Shown one piece after another: positions 46,530 to 59,274 of a stretch of 64,000 nt of DNA. Position 1 is the stretch's first letter; the number at the start of each line of letters is the position of its first letter. This DNA is from Cryptomeria japonica (Eukaryota > Streptophyta > Pinopsida > Cupressales > Cupressaceae). The notes beneath the pieces were generated by a model. It saw nothing but the letters and a program-made list of their open reading frames with translations, ran no database searches and was not told the origin of the DNA. Location of the stretch: contig NC_081408.1 in the NCBI RefSeq assembly GCF_030272615.1, positions 66,817,546-66,881,545 on the forward strand, given 5' to 3'. The position numbers and the translations under genes were made by a program.

Positions 46530-46812
46530 TACGAAGGTTATGGATATCCCTTGTTGGGGTGCCCTTATTGATCACTCTTTCATGGTTAATGTCATAAATG
46601 AAGAGTATCTATTCAATTTACAATTGCATAAACCAATATATGATTCTTCTAATGTGGTTCTAAAGTTATTTGATGGATTCTCTTATCCTACCATTGGTTC
46701 TATCACTCTTCCTTTTGAATTTCATACTAAATCCATGGATGTTGACTTTGTTATCATACCCTCTTTTGAGCAATTCTGTGTCAAGTTGGGATATCCTTGG
46801 CTTCTTCCATGA
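46530..46812 (+). pseudogene. Protease-like domain with altered active site
   Basis: The frame (CWGALIDHSFMVNVINEEYL, VVLKLFDGFSYPTIGSITLP, VDFVIIPSFEQFCVKLGYPW) has the length and flap-like pattern of a retropepsin. The active-site triplet reads Asp-His-Ser, not Asp-Ser/Thr/Gly-Gly. The C-terminal L-G-x-P-W block is intact. Either this copy lost the Gly or this family uses a non-standard or inactive protease. Confidence 0.6.
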
Positions 46813-48429
46813 AGGCTATTTCTTCTCCAATCCATAAGTATTTGAAATTTTTTGATAATGGAGAATTCATAGCCATGAACCATAGCTTATTTTGTCCATC
46901 CAAAATAAGCCCCTATGTTCCTATTGATTTCTTTTAACCTAAACAATTTCAATCTATTCCATCAAAGAGCGATGCTATTTTTCAATCTTATAAAAAATGG
47001 AAGAAAGATATGATCTTATCCTTAAGTCAATCTAGATCTCCAACCTTTGACATTCCTATTATTCTTCAAGATTAAGTTCTTCCACTCATGGATAGAGCCA
47101 ATCTCCGTCCTAAGGAGGATTTTCAACCTATTCCTGTTGATGTGACTTTACCTTCTCTTAAGGAGAACAACAATATTCTTCCTAAGGTTAGACCTATACC
47201 TCCTCCTCGTTATGGACGTGGCCTCCTTCCTACACCTAATATTCCTCCTTTCTATGGTGCAGTTCCACCTCCTTCCTCTTAGCAAGAGAAGAGGCTTGCT
47301 TCTCCTCTTGTTCAACCAAAAATATCTCAACCTAAACCTTCCACTATCAAGGAGGGAAACATTCCTACTTTTTTAAGTGTTCCTCCTCCCTCTTAGCCTT
47401 CCACTAAGACTCGACAAAATAGTTGTGTGAGAGAATGCTGATGAAGACATTGTGTTTGATCTCATGAAGTTATCCCTCAAAATACTCAATCTCCCCAGAC
47501 TCCAACAATTAACATGATTCCCTTTTCTCCAAAAAAAATGTTCAACCTACATCTCTGAATCATAAGTTGCAAAAAACATGTGATGGTTTTACTCCTACTC
47601 ATGTTCATTCTCCTCTTTCTCAAAACTTTGATGAAGGAATGGGTGAAAATGTTATTCATAATGGCAATACAACTACTAATTCTTCTGATAGTGAGTATGA
47701 ATATGTTGATGTGGACAATCATTTATCAACTGAATTTTCACAAACCTTAATCCTAGCTCCTAGAATCAAACAAAGTGACTTACAACATGAGCATAATCCA
47801 TGTTTGGATCTTCTGATATCTCCACCTACTATGCTTGATTTCACTCCTCTAGCGTGTTACTCATTTCCAATGGCCGATTGTTGGAATTTTGACTATTTTT
47901 CATCGGATTGCTAAAAAAATAAGTCGTCAAAAACTCATAGTCGAGCATTCCAACGGTGCCCGCTAATGTCAAAATTCTGATGACAACTTGAACTCTTCCA
48001 ACGATGGTCATGACCACTCATCTGGTGAGAGAATGTCATTGGGCATAGATCTTCCTCATTGTAATTTTGACTATTTTCATCAGACTTTTGACAAACGAAT
48101 CCATCAAAAAATTATAGTCGGACATTCTGACGATACCCTGATCTCTTCTAACAGTGGCCATGACTGCTCATCTGGTGAGAGACTGTTATCGGGCATAGAG
48201 CTTCCTCGTCAGATGGATGTGGGAATTACGATAGACATCCAACATGAGAGTGTCATCGGACATATCAAAATTACGATGAATGTTCGATATGAGAGTGTTG
48301 TCAGACATACAAAATCCTCATCAGATGTTTCAATGATTGGCATCAGAATTTCAACACCTACCAGCAACTATGCACTGATGAGGATGTTGTTTGTTTGACG
48401 GTTTGGTTGTCAGTGCAAATTTAGGAGGA
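46813..48429 (+). pseudogene. Pro/Ser-rich 3' coding relics and tandem repeat, no RT
   Basis: Broken frames continue the polyprotein: KWKKDMILSLSQSRSPTFDI, NNILPKVRPIPPPRYGRGLL, and NTTTNSSDSEYEYVDVDNHL (47567-47914). From ~47866 to 48215 there are two to three copies of a ~125-bp unit containing TTTTGACTATTTTCATC, CATCTGGTGAGAGA and GGGCATAGAGCTTCCTC. The function is unknown. It occupies the place where pol should be. Confidence 0.55.
47866..48215 (+). repeat. Tandem repeat, ~125-bp unit, 2-3 copies
   Basis: Copies share TCATCTGGTGAGAGA-x2-G followed by T-x3-GGGCATAGA, TCATCAGA and ATTATAGTCG-GACATTC words. An open frame (47988-48398) spans the array, so the repeat may once have been translated. 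Confidence 0.65.
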
Positions 48430-49920
48430 TGTCAGAATTCCAATGAGGATTTGAATTTTTTATTTTTAAATAATATGCATCCCAATTATTTTTTGTTGGG
48501 ATGATGATCAATCATGCATTCAAGGTTGGTTGGGTTCTAGTTTGAAGAGCTAGATGAGTCTAGGAATTCTACTAATGAGTATACCACAACATTTACATTA
48601 GATATTCGACTTGCGACTTGATTCATGTCTAAAAAATTGAGGATTGGAGTTATTACCCAACATATGTCAAGGTGATGTTGAAGTTCAAAGTTTGAACATG
48701 TAGCTTGACTCATGTCAAAAAGTTGTTATGCATTGGGAGTTGTTACTCATGACATCAAATTCAAAATACATTTTTTAGATAACCTAGATTATATGTCAAC
48801 TATTACATTAAACAAGACTATACAACACTACAAAAAATCTAGCTTAAATAGCTATGACAAACTAAAACATAAAATCTTACACCCATGAAAACTATGTGTC
48901 ATCTAAACTTCGTATTGATTATTTTCACCATGATTAAAGTTTGAACGTGACTTTATTTGGGACCACTACTTCAATCGAAGGAGCTTCATCCTCTAATGTG
49001 ATACTTATGGTCTTTTCATCCCTCAACCTCCATAGTTTTCTAGGATTTTTTCCTTAGATTCGGATGCTTGAACAACAAGTACACATAGTCATTTCTAGTT
49101 TTTATTTGTGTTGGTTTGTTTGAAGATGCCCTTTTCCATATATCTTTACAATCTTTAGATGACTAGAAAGATCACCCAAACAACATAGTGGTCATCATAA
49201 TTTGTCTAGTACATGGTAATGGCTCCCCATAACCATTGAATATATTTTCCTTCACATCAAGTTGATAATGACAGCCTCCTATGTAAAAATAGTCTTGGAA
49301 GGTGTGGATGAGGGTCCTTTGCAATATGCAATTCTCCAATTATGGAAATGAACTACTACATTAATGGTGCTTGTTGGTTCCCTTTTATCATGTCCTACTA
49401 GATGGACCCAAGTAGTTCAATTTCAAGTATACTGGATTGAATTTCAATGCCACATGAAGCCACATTGATATTTTATCCATTAATGGTATTCATAATGCCA
49501 AGAGTGGTAGGTGGAGGGGTAATTAAAAATGACAGGAATGCATTTTGAAGGTAGGGGTTGGCAAAAGGGATGATGGCATGTACAAATATAAAGTTCCAAT
49601 GAAGATATGAGTAAAATAAAGTAATGGTTGGGAGGTGTGGTTGGGGAAGGTTAAATACCATGATGTGGATAGAGAGATAAGTAAAATTGATAATGGAGTC
49701 ATTTTGGGAAGGTTAACTTTGTCACTCTATTTTCTTACACAAACTCATGAGATTTACTATGCTTTCATACTTTTACCTTTAGGGGACTTAGACCAACACT
49801 TGGAAGATAAAGGGGAAGGATCTACATGAAAAGTGATATCAATGAAAGTTTCAAAGTCAATAAATGTGCATTTCAATCCATGACATGAGTTACATGAAAA
49901 GGGGACATGACAAGTCTAAC
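48430..49920. other. No gene seen; possible LTR at the left end
   Basis: TGTCAGAATTCCAATGAGG after a purine run may start an LTR of the gag-only element. The rest holds only short frames. GGCTTGACTCATGTC-type words recur near 48610-48730. Nothing recognisable occurs up to the chromodomain relic at 49925. Confidence 0.35.
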
Positions 49921-49924
49921 CTAA

Positions 49925-51620
49925 CCAATTTATCTTTCCCTCAAGCAATTTCAAGCTTGGATATTCAAGAAAGTGTGGGACTTCCCATGTTGCATCCTTA
50001 GTAAGAATATTATTCCATCTAATAAAGTACTTGGTTATGGTTTTTCTCTTGAATTTCCTTTTTTTTGTCTCTATGACTTGGACCTTGAGGAGTCATACAA
50101 TGAATTCCTCGAGGCACTCACCTATTTTTCTTAATAATTGGAAAGGTATGAAATAATCTAATTGGAAATGACTACTTTATTTTGTTTCATTTGGAAATAA
50201 AAAAATCCTTGAGCTATTAGAGGATGTCATGTTGGAGTCCCTTCCAAGTGCACCTATCTTTTATTTTCTTATATGTTTTAAAATACTACTAGCACCTCAC
50301 AAAAAACAAGTAATGAATTACCCTTAGAAGTTTTGTCTTAATCTTAGATTCCTATAACATTGTTCTTTAGAACATGAGGTGATTGGATATTAAGTACTTT
50401 TAATCTATTATTTCACTTCTAGAATTCCAATATTTAATGTATTCTTTGTGTATTATGTGTCATGTTAGTCTTCCAATTTGCGGAGATGTTAGACATTAAG
50501 TTCAAGGTTGCTCTCATAGATAAAGATTTAACAACACTATTTATTTTTCCCTTCACATACTTGAGATCAAAATCAAATGCTTGAAGTTTACTATACCATT
50601 TTTTTTTGTTTCTCAATCATATAGTTTTGGTTGAGGAAATATTTCAAGATTTCATGGTTTATCTTGATCTTGAAATCTGACAATATTTGCATGACGGCCA
50701 AAATATATTTATCATATATTTAGAATATCCTTTTTTCCTACTTGGATTTATAACTTTGAAAGGTAAGAGAGTACTTTTTCATGAGTGTGACCTTGATTCC
50801 ATCTCCAAAATAAATGGAAGAAAAAATTTAATAATAGCTAATAGAGGACATGACCTCATTACCACCTTTAGCTTGTCAAAATTCTATTGTTTCACTTTCA
50901 TCCACTTGAAGGCTCCTTCCTTTGTTAGATTGCTTAAGGAAATGGTTAGCTACTATAAACGTTTATAAAATATTTTGTAGTAACTCTATAGGCCAAGGGG
51001 TAGAGGAAAAACTTGCACTCCCTTTAGATTGATGATGTGCTCTAAATATGTAATTTATGCCACAAAAACTCAATATTTAGACTCTTTATCAAAAATAGTC
51101 TACGGATACAAAAACCCCAACACTTTATATGTGTACCTTAGGTGCACTTCGAAAGTCTCTCTATAAATGAGAATGTCATCAAAGAAAATGTCGACAAATT
51201 TCCTCAAATATTTTACAATCCATACAAGAGTAGAATGTTTTAGGCACATTTTTCAAGAAAAATAAAATGATAAATATTCATAATGCATATAGTTGCATCT
51301 GAAGTTGTCTTATATATATCCTCCTCTCAGATATGGGTTTTATGGTGACCCAATTCAAGGACTCTTTTTTTGAAATAGATTACTCCATGGAATTTATTTA
51401 TTAGCTTATCAATCCTAGGAATTAGGTAAAAATTTATTATTGTAGATACCTATTTAGTATTTTGTATTTAATTCACGCTCTCATTGTGTCATTCTTCTTT
51501 CTTACCAAGACCACCAAGGAAGAAAAAGGGATAAATCTAGGTTGAACGTACCCTATTTCTAATAACTCCATTATTGTGTTTTTTATTGTATTCATTTTGT
51601 TATTTGATATGAAGATAAGA
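49925..51620 (-). pseudogene. Chromovirus pol relic: RT, RNase H and chromodomain
   Basis: On the minus strand, RT begins near 51600 with IKNTIMELLEIGYVQPRFIP, then IPRIDKLINKFHGVIYF, and the catalytic box VDIFFDDILIYRE (near 51180-51210; FFDD for Y-x-D-D). RNase H ends with SKLQAFDFDLKYVKGKINSV (open 50616-50434). At 50037-49930 a chromodomain is readable: YFIRWNNILTKDATWEVPHF, LEYPSLKLLEGK. Chromodomains follow integrase in chromoviruses and guide them to heterochromatin. Integrase itself is too decayed or deleted to read. Stops and shifts are frequent. Confidence 0.72.
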
Positions 51621-51639
51621 AGTAGTGATAATAATCACA

Positions 51640-53186
51640 AAGTACAATACATACAAAACCACAATCATGCTTATTATCCCTCTTTCACTCATTAGAATAT
51701 GCTCACATAGACCTCTACAACATTTATGAATCCAAACCCCATGTCCTCTAACACTCCAACACCATAAGACCTTCCACTAGTCACTCACCCTAGTACATGC
51801 TCAATTAGGACTTCCAATCCGTATTCAAAGAATACAATGAATAACCCCAACACATATACATAATAGGCATCCCAAGAATTATTCTCAAGATACACAAAAG
51901 GGGTCTCTACTCCACCAACCAACCAAAGTACAAAGGAAGTCTTACTGTTACATCGTTGTCCTTTTATGCCAATCATGTAAGCTTGGGACAATCATGAAAA
52001 ATCATGGTCCACCTACTAACTTTCCCAAAACTCCAACCACTGCACTTCCCATCACACCCTATTTGGCAAACAAGAAATTGTTGTCTCACTAGTTTTGCTA
52101 AGATAGTCACAGGCACTGTTAACTTAGGACAGCCAAAGGTTTTCTTAGTTATTGGTTATTAAAATTGGTGACCCTTTCCATTATCAATGGAGCCCTCACA
52201 TATTCCTCTTTCCCTTCACTAGACTCCCCAAGAACCATTGATGCATTCACACCACTTCAAACTCCATGAAATCACTATGTTTCAATCTGTGACCCAGAAA
52301 TTAGTCCCTTGCATTCAACTAGCACGTGCCAAAATTACTCATGATTCCCTCAAAATGCCAAAATATGAAAAGGCATGATATTTTACAAGTTCCCACCAGT
52401 TTTAGTGATTTTCCTATGGCTACAAATGGTGCATTACATTATTTATGGCCACTGTTAACCCTAGGAAGAGTTTTGACAGTGCTTTACAAAAATTGGAATA
52501 TTTTTTTCAAAAAAAAATTAAATTGGATGAAACCAAAGCCAAAATAGAGTGGATTCAGTCCGATTTCATCTTCAGTAGGTAATAAATGAAAATAAATAAC
52601 AAAATTTAAGGATCCAAGGCCTATCAGTAACTGTCATGTGGAGTAACACAAGAAAAGTGCAGAAAGATTTAAGATTTTGTTGATTTCTCCTTAGTATATG
52701 GCATTTCAACCTTACAATGAATGATGATAGGAATTATTATAGGTTTCTCAACCTTCCCAACACTTATAACTACCTTTTAAACTCCACTTAATTGTTAAAG
52801 ACATAAACTTGCCCTTTGCAAAGAAAATTTGTTCATGACAATATTTGTCAATAATGACAACTTTCAACATTTTGTTAAACCATGACCTTAAACACATTGA
52901 AATAGGTCCAAATAGACATGAAAGGACCTTTAGAGCCAAATTTTATGTTATTACATCAATTTGACCCATTTTGACCCATTTACATAATATTGTCCAAATC
53001 GGGACCTTCCTAGGACCGGCTAGACAACTTGATTATGTGAATGGTCAAATGACCTTATTACAATGTTATTGGTCTTATTAGACCTTATTGACACAAGAAA
53101 CCATCTACAATTCAAAATATTCATATTTGAGCCCATATAGGTCATTGGAATCAGGAGGTACACTTGGTTCTCTTGGTGCTCCTACA
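51640..53186 (-). repeat. Probable LTR of the chromovirus relic
   Basis: Its right end (GGTGCTCCTACA, 53186) and inner words (ATTGAAATAGGTCCAAATAGAC, GACCTTATTACAA) are homologous to the LTR at 19607-21203 in the same orientation. The left border was not resolved and no primer-binding site is visible. Gag and protease are missing between it and RT, so an internal deletion is inferred. No gene inside. Confidence 0.5.
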
Positions 53187-54689
53187 CCAGTGATCATCAA
53201 ATGAGAACTATTGGCTATCATAATCACTATGCATAATGTTTTTTTGTTAGAGAGATCAAGTATTATATTAACAAAGTAATGAATTTACAAGGATACTTTG
53301 ATGCATTTTATTCCTACCTCTAGGAGGTAGCAACATTTTGATGTGCACTCTTCTAATTATATGTTAATTCGGGCTTCTAATAGATTGAGGTTGTCTAACA
53401 TGCACATAGATGACTCAAAATACTTTCTTCTTCCCCAAACACCGAACTTCAAAAGAAGCAACTATAATTTGTGATTAAGGAGGTGTAGTTAAGGTCCTTC
53501 AAGTGCAAGACAAGGTGAATTCATCTTATTTAAAAGTACATACCTGATCCACTCAAGATGTAAATTCAAGAGAGAGTTGTAAGCCATCCAACAAGGAAGG
53601 TGATTTTAGCTGCAAGTGATCATTTACCCTTTGTTTTTAGGTTGATTTCATCAAATCAAGGTGAGTACAATATTGTTTTTGATGAGGATTTAATGAAGAT
53701 CTGATTGAAGGATACTCTTTTTAAAAAATAGATCTCATTTTAGATTTGATTGAAGGATTGAGAACTAGTTTTCATTGCATCCTTGTAAAGATTATCCTTT
53801 TTAGATAGTGAATCTTCATTAGTTTCTATTTAGTTTCATTCAATTTTTTGCAGTACGGATAAAGTTCTCTTGATTTTTGTAAAATCTATTAAAAAACTTA
53901 TTACTAGGGTAACCCGAGAATGAATAAAATGCATTATATCTTGTTTCCATGTTGAATAACTCTTCCTGTGGGTGGAAAACCATTTGTACATATGTATGTT
54001 CATGTCCAAATCTCAGTAGGGATCCATGTCAAGAAAGGTACGTGCAAAAGGTGTGGAGAAATCACTTATTTCTGAGTCTAAGTCAGAATGAGACAACAAA
54101 GAGGTGGTTTGGAAGGGTTGAATGTAAAGAAAGGGTCTTAGAGGAATATTGAGGGTTTATAAGGGAGTGAAAGGGTGCTACAAATTTGTGTCAAGGTTTG
54201 AAAACATTTTAATGAGCCAAAATGTCAGGGTTTTGTTGATTTTCCTTAATGACACCTATTTGTCACTATGAACAGTGTTACCACAACATGGTACCTTATA
54301 TCTTTAGATTTGATAGGAGGGTGAAGCATTTTGTTTTGGTAATGAGACAGAGTCATTGATATGTCTTTTAGTACCCTTGGGTTAATGTGTTCCTACTTAG
54401 CATTAGGAGTCCTAATTGGAGAAGGGCTTGAGAGAGTAAGATTTTGTGAGTTGGTGTGATTCAAGGGTTGGAAGACCTCAAGATAGATTTGGGAAAGGTG
54501 AGTACTCCTAAGGTGATGTATGCCAATGGTTATATGGGACTAGGGAGTAGGAGTGAGTCTTTGGGGTGTTGAAGCAACTTGAGGGGCTAGAAGCCTAGTG
54601 AGGGTTGTGGTTTGTTCCGTATTGAATAGGTGAGTTTGGAGAAAGATATCCCTAATTGATTAATATTGGTGGATTCTCTGCATCACAAT
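53187..54689. other. No gene seen
   Basis: Short frames only (for example 53949-54152). The 54160-54660 part is G/T-rich and directly precedes a Gypsy RNase H relic, so it may be degraded pol in unreadable form. Confidence 0.4.
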
Positions 54690-54910
54690 GCTCCAATGTT
54701 TACCTTACCTAATTATTTGTTTCTCATTGAAGCTTACATAGATCCTACTAAGGATGTCATGGGAGCCATCTTGTTATAAGATGGTAAAATAGTATGCTAT
54801 TATTCAAAGGTTTTCTTTTCAATAATGATAGACTATCTAGCTTATGATAGAACTTTATGCATTAGTCTAGGCGATGAGAAAGCATATAAAAAATAGAATG
54901 AGAAAGACTC
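54690..54910 (+). pseudogene. Gypsy RNase H scrap
   Basis: The frame reads FLIEAYIDPTKDVMGAILL, stop, DGKIVCYYSKVFFSIMIDYL and AYDRTLCISL, matching the RT-linked RNase H start (F-x-x-x-x-D-A-S-x-x-x-x-G-A-x-L, then Y-S-x-x-F). The first catalytic Asp lies in YIDPTKD. Flanking sequence on both sides is unreadable. Confidence 0.6.
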
Positions 54911-57129
54911 AAATTATGGGGAATACAAATAGCAAGAAAGTAGTACTATATAGGTGAGAAGAATTGAATGTGTCCAAAGCATGGTTTCTACTTTTGGAGG
55001 CACATAACTACAATGTGGAAATTTATTTTGGTGGTACAAAAATAGTGATTCATTTGCAAAGTTGCATGCACTTTCAAGGATGCAAGTAGTAGCAAAATCC
55101 TTTAGAGGATGTGAGTTATGATGCAACTTGCAAATCCAAGATGCATAAAAAAAATATATAGAACTAAAGAAAAAGACAATAAGTTGAATGAATAGTTCAA
55201 AACACAAAGCAAAAAAGAACAAATGAATAGTTTAAACCATGAATGAAAAAATAAAGATAGAAGCAGTAGTAATATTATATCACTTGGTACCAATTTGAAT
55301 ACTTGGTTCCTCCCCCTATCACTTGAAAGTTAATACTATTCTCTAGATGTCAAAGGAAATTTGGTCATGTGCATTAATCACTATAATTTGCAATGCAAAA
55401 GAGGGAATGTACCTGATAGTCTACTACAATTTTTAGAACAAAGAGATTCTATGGAATTGAGAGGTTGCAATCGTATCCTATGTTGGCCATAATCCTTGTT
55501 GCAGCAATAATGAGATGTGAGGTAATAGTTATAAAATTTGGATGAGCTCGAAGAGATATTTACAAATACAACCTACCCTTTATAATACCTAATTGAAAAA
55601 ATGGATGCAATGCAATTCCTTGCATCAATAATGTCTAATAGATAGTCAAAAGCTAGAACAATAAATTCCATATAAAAGTGGTTAGACTTAAAATGATAAG
55701 GAAAATTTAAAAATGGTAAGGAAAATGTCAACTAATAATAAAACTTACAAGGACAAGGCATATTCATAACTTTTGTAGTCCCACCATGGATATCAATACT
55801 AGAAGCAACTCATAGTGATAGTGTACATATAAGACAATATGGGAGTTCATTATAACCAACAACTTGTGGTGTTGTTGTTCGTGTTGGCTCTGTTGGACCC
55901 TAACATTACAATTCAATATACATTATTCAATAAGATTAACTGTACAACATAATGAAATATTGAAAAGTTTGTTAAATCTTATTGAGCTTCCCTTGGTTTC
56001 AAGATAGTTTAATACTCTCTACTTAACAGGGCCAACCACATGAAGGTGGAATCTCATTGTGCCCCTCCCCCCCTAACATCACTCTAAATTCCTTGTTAAC
56101 ATCTAACATTCATTCATTCTTTCTACCATTAATAAAATATAACATTTATTTATTAATATCACATAACATTGATTAACACATAACATTGATTAACATTGAT
56201 TAACATGCAACATTCATCAATATTCATTAACACACATCATTCATAACCATTCATTAGCACATAATTACATTCATTAACACATAAGAATCAGTCATTATCA
56301 AATAAGGTAGATTACAATCATTTATTTATTTATTTCTCTTTGAATCCATGTAAAGAATAAGTGCAGCATCGTTTTCTTCATCATTTCCCCCCTCTTCATT
56401 TTTTCTTCACTCTTCTTGTGATCTCGATGTATGCCTAGTCCTATACTAAGGACAGGGACACTAAAGAAAAGGGAGGTCCTCTGCAATAGCAAAAAAATGG
56501 ATTAAATTAAAAAAATATTTTATTATTGTTACAATTATTTGATTAATTTAAAGAATATAACCATGGTGCTCTTTACCTGATGGGGCCACATCATCTTCCA
56601 CATCATTTTGTCTAGCCTCAACCTCGACATGTTGAACACCCTCTAGATCCTCTGCAGTTGAAATACTAATGGTTACATTAATGTTGAACACCAATTGCAA
56701 TTAAATTTATTTAAAGGAATAACAATGGTCCTCTTTACCTGATTGGGGAACATCACATTCCTGATGTTGTGTACCCAAATCATGCTCCACTTGGTCACCA
56801 CCGACTACATGCTCTAAAATATTTTTTAAAAAGGTTGCATTAATTACAACAATAATTACAATTTAAGATGTTTAATTGTATTAATAATTATATAAATAAA
56901 TTCAAATACCAAATGAATACCTCCACTACTGGGATGCACATCTGGACCTTCATGTGCTAGTCATGTCTGACGATTAGCAGGTTACATTCCAATGTCATGC
57001 ACATTGTTATCATTTCTTTCTTATTTAAAACAAATATAGTCACTTTATTTTGGAACTCAATATCAATTAGATTATTGTTAAAGTATTCAATTTGAAATAA
57101 TTTTCATTTAGCTTATTTACCTATGTGAC
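54911..57129. other. No gene supported; repeats
   Basis: An array of AACATT-x-ATTAACACATAAC-type words lies at about 56095-56295. The 56390-57000 part may contain the last exons of the CACTA second gene (acidic minus-strand sequence near 56580-56660 and 56740-56820), but no exon could be defined. The rest is AT-rich. Confidence 0.35.
56095..56295. repeat. Short-unit tandem repeat (ATTAACACATAACATTG-type)
   Basis: Units of about 10-20 bp such as AACATTGATTAACA and TTCATTAACACA recur some ten times with variation. Confidence 0.7.
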
Positions 57130-58312
57130 AGATGCACCAGAATCTTGTGTTTTCCCACTCAATTCTCGTAGTCGTTCATCCATGGCTATATAGCCTTGCT
57201 CGTAGGTAATTCTCTTGTCATCTTGTTTGGGATCTCTATTGAATTCAAAGCCTTGCATTTTTTCTTAGTATCGTGAATTTTGCTCACATTGTTTGATCAA
57301 CAAAAAATTGTTTGCAATTTATAAATATTTTGATGCGATATTTCATTTGCTCATACTTAAAATTCGTGTGACAAGTTTCATATAACCACCAGTGCCAAGG
57401 TTGTGTTTCCTATGCTTTTCTTGTCTTGCCTTGGTTGCCTTTGACATGTCACCCAGTCTATGAAAATTGTGAAATATGTTGGATTATATAAATATAAAGA
57501 GTAATTAATTACTACATAATTACATTCTTAATAGTATCCCATACCTTCTTTTGGCGTCTGCTAGTGTATTTCCTTTTTTTCCTTTCAATTCTCTCCTTGG
57601 CATCCAAAATTAGGTCCTTCCACTCCCTCTCTGGAATCATAGGGGGATGCTCATACTTTACGTTCTTCTCTAAATGTGTCATGTATTGGTCCCTCACATA
57701 CTTTAGATATGTGTCAGCTTTTTCAAGGAGCTTGGTTTTGTCAAACGTTTCATTTCTAAACAACTCAACCATACGATTTGTCAATTTATCTTTTGACCTT
57801 TTTTCTTGGTCATTCCACCTTTTAAAGCAAAAAAAACCTGTTAGATTCAGAAATGAACTAAAGCTAGCTTTATTATAGTTCAAGTAATGGATCAAAGGAA
57901 AACTATTCTAGCAATGATATGAAATAAAAATAGTGGATTAGGGTTAGTTCACATATAATGTTCCACCTTTTACGTACATGGTGGGCCCAAATATCTGCAA
58001 TGCAATGCCATTAATATTTCTAGAAAAAATATCATTTCCTGTAAAACAATTATGGAATCATTAGTTCAAATCGAGTGATCAATAGGTAAATTACAATTAG
58101 ACTATATATAATAATAATTTTAAAGTACCTCTAACCTTCTATATCTTTAAGGGAATCAATTCTTCATCACTCACCACCAATGTGGCCTGCAACATTCTTG
58201 TACTAGAAATACTAGAAGATCCAAGAAATGATGGTATGTTATCAGTAGTAGTTGCCTCTGGTGCATCCTCATGCGCATCTCCTATTGCAGAACATGAATC
58301 CACTATGAAATG
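57130..58312 (-). pseudogene. CACTA-associated second ORF (Transposase_24-like), several exons
   Basis: Exon-like pieces on the minus strand read, in order: DSCSAIGDAHEDAPEATTTD and SFLGSSSISSTRMLQATLVV (58312-58140), GNDIFSRNINGIALQIFGPT (58040-57950), the open frame 57895-57512 with FCFKRWNDQEKRSKDKL, KYVRDQYMTHLEKNVKYEHP and PMIPEREWKDLILDAKERIE, and MSKATKARQEKHRKHNLGTG with AMDERLRELSG (57450-57130). A P-x-x-I-x-x-x-x-W-x-x-L helix followed by K-A-R-Q-x-K-x-x-H-x-x-G-[T/S]-[G/R] is the usual pattern of the second CACTA protein. That protein is thought to bind the element ends. Exon borders are not exact. Confidence 0.55.
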
Positions 58313-58639
58313 CCCCCAAGAAAGAACACTTCAAGGAAAATAAACACATAACAAAAGATAGAGAAAAAGAGGGATCTACCAATAGTGGGTGGGCCAACAT
58401 GACATGCAGTAGAGGATGTCTGCATGCTATGTGTTGCCAAAATTGCAGTCAGCAATATGAATTGTAAACAAGGATGAACCTTTATTATGAACATTGATAG
58501 TATCAAGTATGATGTGTTTTGGGTACTCAAAGTGATAAGCCAAGGAAGTGATAAGCCAAGAAAATTGTCATCACCTAAACTACCTTCAATACCTTGATCA
58601 TGGCCATCAGGTTAATGAGGATGCATAAATTTCTATAGA

Positions 58640-59140
58640 AACAAGAAGTACATATTTTAGGTAATGGCATAAAAGTATAAAATATAAACCATTATTGAAC
58701 TTTTGTTATAATTAAAGCTTTTATTACTACTTATGTGCAGTTTTTCTGTTGTCCGCATCAATTTTTGCACCCTCTCTTGTATCTCATCAGTCTGAAGCTT
58801 CATAGATGCCAAAGTAATAATCTCTCTACTAATTTTTCTAATAGAATTTTTAATCAATTCTAAAGGGTTTGTGTAATTTACAATGTCATCATCACTTAAT
58901 CCTGATGAGTCCACATCCCTAGAGAGGTGCTCAAGTATTGAAGCTCCCTTTTCCTTTCCCCAAACATCCGTATGTGACAAGAATATCATTAACACTATCA
59001 AAATTACTCCAAAACACTCAAGAAAAGAAAATAATAATGTAACAGTTTGCTTCTATCTAATTTGTACAATTACAATGAGGTTTACCTCCTCGGTAGAATT
59101 GTCGCGACTTACATCCCTATTTGTGCTATGTGAGGATCCA
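58640..59140 (-). pseudogene. Uncertain exon(s) between the SET ORF and the second CACTA ORF
   Basis: Minus-strand sequence reads GQHGSSHSTNRDVSRDNSTE and, in the open frame 59001-58657, KEKGASILEHLSRDVDSSGL and KISREIITLASMKLQTDEIQ with a short coiled coil. The helical part could be a dimerisation exon of the downstream ORF. No family was recognised. Confidence 0.35.
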
Positions 59141-59274
59141 TGTTGCCCTATGACAAAGAAAAAATATAAAAAACATTAACAAAATTAAACCAATAGACTT
59201 ATAAAATAAACTTAATAATAAAATGGTATATTGGAGTCAATAATTGGAGTTTGGTTAATTTAAATGGTATATAG

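Larger units (their letters stand above)
42799..48429 (+). mobile_element. Tat-like Gypsy element with gag and protease only
   Basis: Gag (from 44567), zinc finger and a protease-like block (to 46812) are followed by 1.6 kb of Pro/Ser-rich coding relics and a tandem repeat. TTAGGAGGA then TGTCAGAATT at 48421-48430 looks like a polypurine tract and LTR start. No RT, RNase H or integrase blocks were found in any frame between 46812 and 48430. This fits a gag-only non-autonomous (TR-GAG type) element, unless a deletion removed pol. Confidence 0.6.

Noticed and set aside
48827-48850. CACTACAAAAAATC as a terminal inverted repeat of the CACTA region
   Set aside because: It is a short common word 8 kb away from the nearest CACTA gene, with other elements in between, and no partner end is in the window.
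54914-55293. Hydrophobic minus-strand open frames that look like membrane segments
   Set aside because: Phe/Leu-rich readings of A-rich + strand sequence, overlapping each other and without start context or homology.
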